Shown here one piece after another: positions 38,088 to 51,542 of a stretch of 64,000 bases of DNA. The notes below the pieces were generated by a model. It searched no databases, had not been told where the DNA came from, and saw nothing but the letters and a program-made list of their open reading frames with translations. Each line of letters opens with the position of its first letter. Within the stretch, counting starts at the first letter, position 1. The position numbers and the translations under genes were made by a program. Origin of the DNA: Tethya wilhelma (taxonomy: Eukaryota; Porifera; Demospongiae; Tethyida; Tethyidae); NCBI GenBank assembly GCA_964030475.1, contig CAXIPT010000001.1, positions 12,940,810 to 13,004,809 on the forward strand, written 5' to 3'.

Positions 38088-38415
38088 GCCGAGAAGTGCA
38101 AACCCGACGTCGAATGCGCCGATGTATCGCCGACAGAGCGCCGATAGAGCGCCGACAATGCGCCGACGTATCGCCGACATTGCGCCGACGTATCGCCGAC
38201 AATGCGCCGATGTATCGCCCATAGAGCGCTGACCTATCGTCTAAAGTGCAAACACGATGTCGGGGTCATATGGCCCCCGACAATGCGCCGATAGAGCGCC
38301 GACAATGCATCGACGTATCGCCGACATTGCGCCGACGTATCGCCGATAAAACGCCGACGTGTCGCCGACGCACTGTGCCGACCCATTGCTGACGCATCGT
38401 CGACTAAGCGCCAGC
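38088..38415. repeat. GC-rich short-period satellite (CGCCGAC unit)
   Basis: About 330 bases built of 11-15-base units such as CGCCGACGTATCGCCGAC, ATAGAG and AATG variants. The base composition is strikingly unlike the AT-rich surroundings. It starts right after the N-terminated foldback element. Confidence 0.9.
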
Positions 38416-38438
38416 GCGCGATGGAGCTAGCCTCGTTC

Positions 38439-38520
38439 CCAGGCTCTCCTCCTCCTATACTATTAAGAGGGCGGAGAAAAGAAAGGGGGAGGGGAGAGGA
38501 GAAGGAGGAGGAGAGCCTGG
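38439..38520. repeat. Purine/pyrimidine inverted repeat
   Basis: CCAGGCTCTCCTCCTCCT at the left is the reverse complement of AGGAGGAGGAGAGCCTGG at the right, with a purine-rich loop (GAAAGGGGGAGGGGAG). It could form a hairpin. No gene is seen to 38890. Confidence 0.8.
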
Positions 38521-38891
38521 TCGCGAATAGTCACGTGCGTGTTCTTTCCTGTTCGTGGTTTCCAATTAGTGGTCAGAGGACTCTTTGATCTAGCTAGCGT
38601 AGCGCTCTGAGTGGCTTTGAGTCAAGTAAAACTGTTGTTTTCTCCACTGTTGTTTCAGTTTTAATCACAAAGAGTGACACACAACCATCCAAATTTTTCT
38701 ACCCAGCAAAACGGAAACACGGTAAAATCATGATAAAATTCTCAGTACTCCACGTACCGTTCTAGTGTAAAATGGCTGGTTATATCAAATCTGTGGATAG
38801 CGAAGACTCTTTAGAATAGCCAAAGGGTTGATATGGGCTGATTTCTGTGAATAACTGACAGCAATAGAAGCTTGTTGAATCGTTCAGAGCN

Positions 38892-39122
38892 TTTCGTTAA
38901 CTAGCCTTTAGCTGTAGAATACGAAAGTACCCTAGAGGGGAAAATAGCTTGAACTTTCAATTGATGAATCTAAACCTCTGTGCATTATGATTTGCTTTTT
39001 GATACAGCGTGATGGGTGCCCAAAGATTGTCAACTTGGGAAGCTCTAAAACAGATTTATTCTATGAGAGGAAGAAGTATGGCTTCAAGAAACGATAGTTA
39101 TAATAGGACATCACTGTGAAAT
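38892..39122 (+). pseudogene. Perfect copy of PHF5A exon 4 with flanks
   Basis: These 231 bases are identical by eye to 32854-33084, covering the end of PHF5A intron 3, exon 4 with its stop, and 25 bases beyond. A single N at 38891 immediately precedes the copy. No other PHF5A exon is near. It is either a very recent duplication or an assembly join at an overlap. Confidence 0.9.
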
Positions 39123-39671
39123 ACCATGACCCGTGTTGATCACTAATGTTCTTAATAATGATTTATGCTATTACTTGAGTATATACAGTCGACTAATATG
39201 CAACTCGACTCATTCTGCTCTAGATCTGGCCAAGAGAGACTGACTTCATAAGACATGCATGCCGCACGATCTCCACGATGCCCCAAATCACTCCAAAATG
39301 CCAGTAGATGCTGCGCTCCATTCACATTGAGTCCTTCTTTTGACACCCTACTACTATATGCTTTACTTGGGACACTTTTTTATTAATAAGTCGAACAAAC
39401 CAAACTTCAAAGGTGAACCACTTAATCCATTAAAGATCAGAGTGCTGACCACTTCAAAATCCACTATGGGATATATCCGGTGCCGACATGCCAACAACGA
39501 ATAATTCATGGCCCAGAATGATGACGTTTTGGAGAAATATTAATTTTACCATAATATTACTAAGGTAATAAATTAATAGTCAGACACTGTTTTCGAGGTT
39601 TCTACGTGATTTAGACCCAATGAAATTTGAGGTTTGTATATATATATATAGTGGGTATATACAGTATGCAT

Positions 39672-39681
39672 GCAGGAAGTG
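39672..39681 (+). promoter_or_regulatory. ETS-like site upstream of receptor P4
   Basis: GCAGGAAGTG lies 77 bases upstream of the P4 ATG and is followed by TAATAAATAACCCTTCATTT, parallel to P1 and P2. Confidence 0.45.
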
Positions 39682-39757
39682 GTTAATAAATAACCCTTCA
39701 TTTCTTGCTTCCTTTTACCAAATCATACATGGGTATGAAGGTATATATTGGAAAACT

Positions 39758-41978
39758 ATGGAGTCACTGATTTGGTACGCATCTCTTCTTGCTCTTCTGG
39801 TTACTGTGAAAGGTTAGATTGCATGAGTGATAAATGATTAGTGATTGTTGCATGTAGTCTCGCTAGCCAGACTCTCCGGAGCTCCGCAAGGATGCACATA
39901 TACGTAGTGAGAATTGGCTAGTTGTCAAAATATCACTAAACTTGGCATAATATATATATATATATATATATAGCAGTTATTTTAATAATCAGCTGGGCAC
40001 CAAAAACTCAGTATATTAAAATAATTATGACACACAGACTTCCTGTGTATGGCAAGTACTTCACTGAGTTTAATTTCATACACCACACACTTTTTGTTTT
40101 CCTGTGCAGCTCAAATTTGTCTCCGAGCTGCTGTGACTAATGGTGACCTTCCTGTGTTTCGTAGACCATTTGACCATGATGAAAGAATAACTCACAGACA
40201 CCAAGCTATTATTGCTAGCTACCAGTTTCAGTGTTGTGGTAATGTCACTGAGTGGGGAGCTAGTGTAGAACAAGGTGGTGGTGGAGATAATCGTCTATAT
40301 GATATCAACTTCCAAGTGTGGAGGCCATCATCAACAGTGGAGACTGATGGATGCTACAGTATGGTGGGACAAAATGCATTTACATCAGTGACACTCGTTG
40401 ATAGGTTGATTAGAGAGACTCCAGCAATGAATGACCAGATCTCATTTCAGCCTGGAGATGTGGTTGGGTTCTTTATCCACTCCAATCATGATAACCCAGA
40501 AGGTCGTGGAGTGGTTTTGGATCAAACGTATGACACTGAGGCTGTGTGGTATGGAAGTCTTGGTGATAGTGTAGTTGGTCAACCTTCCTGTCCGTTCCCT
40601 GTTGGAACTCAGGCTAACAGATTCCTACGTACCTCCACAAATCAAGCTCCAATAATCTCAGTATCATATAGTAAGTGTACTCCCTACCACCATCATTACA
40701 AATAATTCAACACCCTCATGCAGCATCTTTTGATTGTCCTCTCACAACCTCCACTGTACAACCGACTATGGTGACCACCTCTTTTACCATTTCCCCTAGT
40801 CCTACACTGACCTCTGCAATAATTGAAATGTCCCCCAGCCCCACACCAACCCCTGCCCTTATTGGAGGTGGACAGCCTCCAAGAACAGTCCAACCTGATC
40901 AGTCACCCAATGGCATGACAACTCTCCCAACTACTACCAGTGGTGACCTAACAACCTCTGAGTCCCCTCCTATCCAACCTGCCTCTGTCAGTACTGTTCT
41001 TGTTATTGGAGGTGTCGTGGCAGGAATCAGTGTGCCTGTTTTTATTGTTGTTTTGGCCTTCATTGGATATTTCCTCAGAAAAGGTTGTAAAACTGGCACT
41101 AAAGGACCTAGTGCTCGGTATGGTGAGTGGTTGGTGTTACTCAATTGTTACTTGGAATATAGTTCACTATACATTGATTTAGCATTCAATCATCTTGCCA
41201 TTACTTTCTACTGAATAGAGGGAGACTTAACTTATACAAATGAAGCTTATATTACATCAACTTCAATTATGAACATGAGTGAAAACGAAGCATATGTAGA
41301 ATCCACTGGCATGGTTTGTACAGCTAATGAAGGTAAGACTTAGTAATAAAATTTGATATTATTATAAGGGTACACAATTATGTCCTGTGTGAGAAGATGA
41401 GGTCATGTAAGGATAATCTTAAAAGTTGCTTTGTGTATTGAAGAAGTAACATATGTATATGGGCTTAATTTATACTTCTCCCGGTTTATGAAATGACACC
41501 ACCAGTTGCAACTGATTACAAAAATTCTTTAAAAGGCTTGTATTCAACAAAAATTGATAAACGTACAACTATAAAATTGCGAGAGCCAGAACCAGATTAG
41601 CCTAAAGTACTTGTAAACAATACTATAATAGGATATCATATAATTATACCACGGTATTCTCTTATAAAATTAATTTGTGTGTTGATTGAGAAATACAATG
41701 TGAATACCAATGTGCTTTAATGTTATCATTTGGAGTTTCTTAACATGGTTTAATTTGGCAAATACTCAATAGATGAGATGGTAGATGGCATCAGAATGCC
41801 TCAAACACTGGAGACAGCAAGTCAGGACTACAATTACATCGATGAAGACCTCTTCGTAGTGACTCGTCCAAATGAGGCCTATAGTACATCAACTAGAAGC
41901 ATTCAGATGAATGACAATGAGGCCTATGGTACATCAACTAGTACTGTGAATACCATCAATGAGGTGACCCATAGTTAA
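39758..41978 (+). CDS. Receptor P4: single-pass receptor with four NEAY motifs
   Basis: Exons 39758-39812, 40110-40670, 40724-41122, 41219-41332 and 41773-41978 give 444 residues. The signal peptide is MESLIWYASLLALLVTVK. The ectodomain (about 19-205) has HRHQAIIASYQFQCCGNV, FQVWRPS, GCYSMVGQNAF, ISFQPGDVVGFFI and EAVWYGS. It is closest to P1. A Thr/Pro stalk and a helix follow SVSTVLVIGGVVAGI. The tail has YTNEAY, ENEAYVES, YNYIDE, PNEAYSTS and DNEAYGTS, so four NEAY motifs. Compared with P1 and P2 the last exon starts DEMVDG instead of DAEYEMVD, losing one tyrosine, and it ends differently (INEVTHS). AATAAA at about 42358 may be a polyadenylation signal. Confidence 0.92.
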
Positions 41979-43049
41979 TTTTTATATTGCTATTAACATT
42001 ATTCGACATAATATTGTGTTTTATTACGCGTGTTGCTTGTATGTTTGTTTGTTCACTTCATCGATAAATTATAATATTTTACTTATAGTGTTATTTTATT
42101 AATAATTTATAAGAGTAGCTTACACTGTATAGTCCATGGCACTGCACTGAAGTGCTTCACAACAGAAATATGTTAAAAATATTCAGTTGTTTCCATATCT
42201 AGTTACATGTCTTTGTTTGGATAATTTTTCTTCATCTCAATTGTCAGAATCTGCATGTTGCTGGATGGCTTTCGATAATAAATCACATGCAGTGTAACAA
42301 TTTATATGCTATGTATGATCCAGTATACATGTCTGTTTTATGTAGAGATACTGCATGTATAATAAATATATGAATGGATTTTTGTAAGTCACATGACCTC
42401 AATTTACAATTTAAAGCATGCATGGACTGAAGAATTGAATGATTGGATTTCATTCAACCTAATGATGTTGACTTGACATGTTGTGGGCTTCTACTTTTAT
42501 TCTAGTATCAATCCAGAAGAAGAGGGACACAGCCTTGAGTTCTAATTGTTAAGTTAGTGGTAGGAGTAGTGCCTATTCATTGTACTCAGTTAGTGTACAG
42601 GCTATATTCAGCACCATGTCATGCAGTGATGTCACTGCATTGGTCTAAAGTTAAACTGCATGCACGTGCACGGAGACAACTAAGAGTTGTGATGTACCAT
42701 ATGATTCATTTGGATGAGTTGCAGCAAAGCTGCTGCCAGTGATGTATAGAGTCGTACTCACAGCTGTCCTACTCATCAACTGAACCATGATAAGCATCTT
42801 TTATGGTTTTGTTACTTTTGTATAATTATAGCTAGTAACTTCAAGTCAACCTCCATGTACTCACACTCACAGTGCACTAATTAAGTGCAGTTCCAAATAA
42901 AAATTGTTGATGCAGGTAACTAAGCAAAGTGTAAATAATTTCATGCTCACTAAATAAATCATCAATACATCAAAGACACATAGCTAATTAATAGTATAGT
43001 AATGAGATCAGTCTTATTCCACAATTATGAATGGTAAATTGATCTATAG
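41979..43049. other. Spacer with a decayed receptor scrap
   Basis: About 42430-42530 matches receptor exon 2, nearest to P3 (TTTCATTCAACCTAATGATG, ATCAATCCAGAAGAAG), with a 15-base insertion and no frame. Nothing else is recognised. Confidence 0.6.
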
Positions 43050-43216
43050 GTGATGGTAAATGTGTCCTTTGTGACTCGCTTGTTCATCCATGTACATTGG
43101 TACGGATCTGTGATGAGTGTAACCATGGCTCTTATCAAGGAAGATGTACCGTATGTGGGGGACCTGGTGTCTCAGATGCTTACTACTGCAAAGAATGCAC
43201 TCTCCTAGAAAAAGAT
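43050..43216 (+). pseudogene. Isolated PHF5A exon 3 copy (+)
   Basis: Same length (167 bases) and splice borders as PHF5A exon 3. The frame is open, encoding [27 protein letters not shown] and [15 protein letters not shown]. Substitutions (LCDSLVHP for [13 protein letters not shown] for ICEKD) change very conserved residues. No exon 1, 2 or 4 is near, so it is probably not functional. Confidence 0.85.
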
Positions 43217-43268
43217 GTAAGTCAATGAACACTTTTGTCACTTACTCTGCCCAATANGAACCCTATCT

Positions 43269-43300
43269 TCGTCGGCAGCGTCAGAGTGTATAAGAGACAG
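43269..43300 (+). other. Illumina Nextera adapter-like sequence
   Basis: TCGTCGGCAGCGTCAG followed by GTGTATAAGAGACAG matches the Nextera read-1 adapter with its transposase mosaic end, apart from one or two bases missing near the middle. It is not biological. A single N lies 12 bases upstream (43257). The join here should be treated as artificial. Confidence 0.93.
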
Positions 43301-43304
43301 TACG

Positions 43305-43730
43305 GCTTGCATGTCTAACTGCTCATTTCAACTCAATAGTGAAGCTCTCATGCTTCCTAATGATGTAATAGCAACACCACTGTCTTCTTCAGACAAGAGA
43401 AAACGGTCTCAAAACTGTAACAGTTCTGAATCCGTGAAAAGGCAAATTTTTATTCGCCAAGACAATATTTCAGATAAAATATTGATGGATATTTCCTATA
43501 AAGCTAGTTACAAATACGTAGAACTTGGACTTCAATTAGGATTGGACTTCAGAACAATTCAATACAGAGTTGGAAGTAGTCATGACAAAGGAGAACACCT
43601 AAAACATTCACAATGCTTCAAGAGTGGAAATCAAGAGCTGCTGATAAATTTACCTTTTCAACACTTGCTCAGGCCCTTGAACAAGTAGGATTGAATAGTT
43701 TAGCTCAAGAGGTTTGTTACACTTGCTGAC
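43305..43730 (+). pseudogene. Death-domain gene fragment with a frameshift
   Basis: The first frame encodes SDKILMDISYKASYKYVELG and LQLGLDFRTIQYRVGSSHDK. After a one-base shift near 43600-43610 it continues TMLQEWKSRAADKFTFSTLA and QALEQVGLNSLAQE. Helices with MLQEW and QALEQVGL fit a Death domain, the adaptor fold of apoptosis and innate signalling. The piece starts directly after the adapter sequence, so it may come from elsewhere in the genome. The shift may be a read error or real decay. Confidence 0.65.
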
Positions 43731-44126
43731 TTGTTAATTTACTGCCAAAAATTTTTAATAGATGTAATTCCTTTGTATGTACAATAAATTAATTGTTGGA
43801 CACTGTTCTCAAGGTTTCTACATATCAATCAATTAAGCTCTATGGTTTATGGAAAATTGTAGGAATAATAAGTACACTCAATTTCAATCAAAAGCTGATT
43901 AATTCTAAGCTGATTATGAACAATTACTTCAAGAGTAGCCTGAACTTGTCTTGAAACCATGCCTTTTGCGTTCATAAATGGAGTCTTTTCTTGAGCTTCC
44001 CAGATTAATTATTTTAGGACATCCTTCCCGCTACAAGATAAACAAGGACAGTAGTGAGTCATATTATGTACAGCAGCCAGCACATGACATTGGGCAGACT
44101 AAGTGACAAAGTGTTCATTGACTTAC

Positions 44127-44293
44127 ATCTTTTTCCAGGAGGATACATTCTTTACAGTAGTAAGCATCTGAGACACCAGGTCCCCCACATACAGTACATC
44201 TTCCTTGATAAGAGCCATAGTTACACTCATCACAGATCCGTACCAGGGTACATGGACGAACAAGCGAGTCACAAAGGACACATTTACCATCAC
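44127..44293 (-). pseudogene. Isolated PHF5A exon 3 copy (-)
   Basis: The reverse complement is again 167 bases with intact splice borders and frame: [37 protein letters not shown]. It shares the LCDSL and LLEKD changes with the copy at 43050, so the two are sisters arranged in opposite orientation. Confidence 0.87.
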
Positions 44294-44732
44294 CTATAGA
44301 TCAATTTACTATTCTTAATTAATTTTGAACAATCAGTATAGACAAGTAGTAAAAGTTTCATAATGGAATGGGCTGTGCTGTAAAAGCAATGAAACAATTA
44401 AGGCAAGACTCTGAATTTCAGCACATGACTACTTCATTTTCATTAAATCTGTCAGCAGTTGCAGGCTAACAGTCCACTAATTGGGATGAAGTATTAGCAG
44501 ACATGCAGGTAAAACTATACTAGTGACGATGTTGAACATCAAAGGGGCGAGCCGTTATCATTGCTATGTAGCAAATAATTAAATTTCATCAATAATTGAT
44601 GTTACTTCAGCTATACAACACACATAAAAATGAAAGCTGAATATTAACCAGGCCTGATGTGGGACAAATGAAGTAAAGTGTACTTGAAAATGTATATAGC
44701 ATGACTGAGCAGAAAGATCCTATTGCTAGTTG

Positions 44733-45117
44733 CAGTGGCGGATCTAGGATTTTTGAAAGGGGGTTTCTAACAATAGTGCGCGCGAAGCGCGCGAAAAATT
44801 TTGGAGTAGCCACGCCCACTTTTGCTAAAACACGCCTATTTTACGCGTACAGCCCCACCCATTTTCCACCTGCAGGAACTTTGCACTTTACCACGAGCGT
44901 CGATCGCGCTAGTGAGCTGACTAGCTAGCTGTTTTGTGCAAGTATCCAAGCTTTCTACTCGTATTTCTTGTTCTAAATTATCTCTCAAGACTCTCCAAGT
45001 AAGTATTTTCTACTTGTAAGTTAGCCTTCTATTGTTTCTTGTAAAAAAATTATAAGCTGGCCTGGCCAAAAGGGGGTTTCCACGGAAACTACGGAAACCC
45101 CTCTGGATCCGCCACTG
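44733..45117. mobile_element. Non-autonomous DNA transposon with 5-bp target duplication
   Basis: The element begins CAGTGGCGGATCTAGGATTT and ends CTCTGGATCCGCCACTG, with further inverted matches (AAAGGGGGTTTC inside both ends). AGTTG directly flanks both sides (44728-44732, 45118-45122), as expected for a 5-base target duplication. No transposase frame is seen. Confidence 0.85.
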
Positions 45118-45892
45118 AGTTGTTCAAGAACTGACAGGCAGGTGTATGTAGGAGCCAGCAGTAGTACCTTTTTTATTTTGGGGCTTTGCTATCCTCTACT
45201 CATGCAGCTATGCTCCCTTTTGGTAGTTTTCAGCCCCTCTAATTGTGGTCTCTCCGGTCATTGCATGGCTCAATTAACTAAAAGGGCACCAACTTGGCGA
45301 GTATTTAAGTTTACTCTCTTTTCAGCTCAAGCAATCGCTTTCTTTCTCAGTCACCACTGATCAAGTTTCTCTCTGATTGAAGTGCAAAATCACGATGAAC
45401 ACGTGGACCTACGTGCATGCGCTGTAGATTGAGATGCACTGGCAATGATCATCGTAAACATATACCATATTTTTTTATATGATGAGGACGTACGACAGAC
45501 AACAAATATATAACATATAATATATAGAAAATTTCGCCGTTGACTACACTAGTGTGGGGCTCGCTCCGGCTCGCCCCAACAATGCAATTTTGGCATAAAA
45601 ATGAAGTAGTTATGTGCCAAAATTCTCTTGCCTTGTTTCGATCATTGCGTTTTACGGCACTGCCCATTCCTACACTGCTAATTTTTATGAAATTTTACTA
45701 CTTGTTCATTCACTTTTTTCAATGCTAAGGTGCTCATTGCATGGAGACTGGTTAGTCTCTACAAAAAAAAGCAGGAGCACATATGTACTTGCAGGAACAT
45801 TAAATACACATGCGCAATATATAGTACTAGTGCAGACCACATGGTCTATTGACAACATTTACTACATAAAATGGCTACATTATAGTCTGGTG

Positions 45893-46121
45893 CCCAGACC
45901 CTTTCTGCTAATTAAAGCCCTTGCCCTAGCCTAGTCATCGAGCTAGACCCTCCTCCTTCGTCATGTTGCACGCGCACGCTAGACCATAGATTATATAATC
46001 TATGGCTAGACCATCTCTCTCGGCGCGTGCAACATGACGAAGGAGGAGGGTCTAGCTTGATAGACTAGCCCTAGCCCTGTCCCGCCTATTAATTAGCAGA
46101 AAGGGTCTGGGCACCAGACTA
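45893..46121. mobile_element. 229-bp foldback element with 9-bp target duplication
   Basis: The 33-base terminal inverted repeats are perfect (TAGTCTGGTGCCCAGACCCT at the left end, its complement at the right). Internal inverted arms (CTAGACCCTCCTCCTTCGTC and complement) extend the foldback through most of the element. GCTACATTA flanks both sides (45884-45892, 46122-46130). A 9-base duplication is usual for the Mutator superfamily. The surrounding 45123-47320 holds no recognised gene. Confidence 0.9.
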
Positions 46122-46144
46122 GCTACATTACAGTACAGTAATTT

Positions 46145-46515
46145 GTACTTAAGAGTTTCAAAGCTGGCTAGATTTTGTTTGCTTAGTTGCAGCAAATGAG
46201 TATCAAAGAACGTACCTCGGATGAATTCAAGTTACCCTGAAAAGTCAGAGTTGGCTCAATATCTTTCATTTCTCTGGAAATCGCGTTCAAGTAAGTCACA
46301 AAGGAAGGATGGAGAAAACAAAATTGTGGCTTCCTGCTAGCGCTCTCTCTAGGATGCTCATTGCTCAAGGAAGTTTTTGTAAGTTTTGATGGTCCATACA
46401 GTTAGAAAACTGACTAAGGGAGGCCTCTAGGCATGTTTGAAGACTTAGCTATATATCTTTTTCTGAAAATTTATAAGCTTGAACATTTTGTACTGTGTCA
46501 ATGGGACAGGCGGTC
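46145..46515 (+). repeat. Interspersed ~480-bp repeat, copy 2 (shortened)
   Basis: Contains GAGTTTCAAAGCTGGCTAGA, TTTCTCTGGAAATCGCGTTC and TGTGTCAATGGGACAGGCGG, shared with 1550-2010, 53667-54132 and 61212-61690. The right terminal palindrome is lost. Confidence 0.7.
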
Positions 46516-46587
46516 AATGTAGAGTGGCAGCCTGGTGGTACGTGGTAGGGTACTGGATCTTGACAAGTTGACAGCTTATTTATTTCA

Positions 46588-46626
46588 TAGATAATATAAC
46601 AGGGTAGCCCTGTTATATTATCTATG
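46588..46626. repeat. Short palindrome, ATAGATAATATAACAGGG family
   Basis: CATAGATAATATAACAGGG is followed by its reverse complement with a few central bases. The same palindrome lies at 17634-17672, and a half copy at about 34343-34362 upstream of P3. Probably a minimal foldback element. About 46630-47320 is otherwise empty, with a single N at 46813. Confidence 0.75.
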
Positions 46627-47320
46627 TTTATTTAAGGTTAGAGTATTTTGAGTGGGCGGTACTTTTGCTATCGCTAATTTAATTAGTGAATCATGAAGGG
46701 GTGTGTCCAAGATTTCTATATCAAAATATACAATTGAAAATAAAAGTGTTCAGGAGGTGCTGGAGATCATTTTCGTGCAAAAACTAGCGACCGGAAGTTG
46801 CCTTCGAACAAGNGGCATTAAAATTAATATACGTCAAATTGCTCTCCTATAAAAATATGTAATAGTGTCCTTAAGGTATGTAGTGTAATTCTTGGAGGGA
46901 ACTTTTTTGGTATTTATTTGTCGCATTTTCTTATGATCAGCATCTGTTGTTGTTCCTGTATAGGAATATCCCACTTCCCAACCACATCTACTACGAACAT
47001 TTAACTAATAATTTCGTATAGTTACTTAGGGCCTTACCACAATGTAATGCTCTTGCTCTATATAATTATACAGATTCTCGAGAGTTCCCAGTCACTCTTA
47101 CATGTTCTAAAGAAGGAGTCTACTGAACTCAAACACCGTACTGATACATCAACACACTCTACAACTGCCACACATTGAGTAGGAAAAATTTTGTTTTACA
47201 CGTAACATTATACAGAAAAATTATTCATAAAAATTATTATTAAAACACTTTTGAATAACAAGTCACATTATAATTATCCACTCAAAAAGTCAAAGTCAGT
47301 TCATTTTATTTGCAACTTAG

Positions 47321-51271
<3,951 letters not shown>

Positions 51272-51500
51272 TTTGGTTGCCTCATGGACATCCACTAGCT
51301 CTTTCTATTTTGACGATCATTTCCGAGCGTATGGGTCCAGTTTCGAGCTATTAATTTCGATTCTTGTATAATTTTTTTATGAATTTCAGAAGTTTGTCAA
51401 TTTGACCATAGATAATGTGAATATGAGTGTAGATTCTAGTCCTGACAACAAAATTGATTGTCCCGTTTTGTTTATTATCATTACTGTATCTGTGCCACCA
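51272..51500. promoter_or_regulatory. Divergent CRYM / receptor-kinase promoter region
   Basis: The two genes run apart from a spacer of about 200-250 bases. The start of the kinase gene is not resolved, so its limits are approximate and no motif is assigned. Confidence 0.35.
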
Positions 51501-51542
51501 CAGCAGTCTAGCGGTTCACTCCCAGGCAGAGCCGGGGCTACA

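Noticed and set aside
38088..38415. Possible CRISPR-like array because of short regular repeats
   Set aside because: Units are variable 11-15-mers without unique spacers, in a eukaryotic context.
43050..43216. Second functional PHF5A gene
   Set aside because: Only exon 3 is present, with changes at near-invariant positions and no neighbouring exons.
45142..45360. 72-residue plus-strand frame with hydrophobic segments
   Set aside because: No homology recognised, no splice context, flanked by a transposon; AT-rich chance frame.
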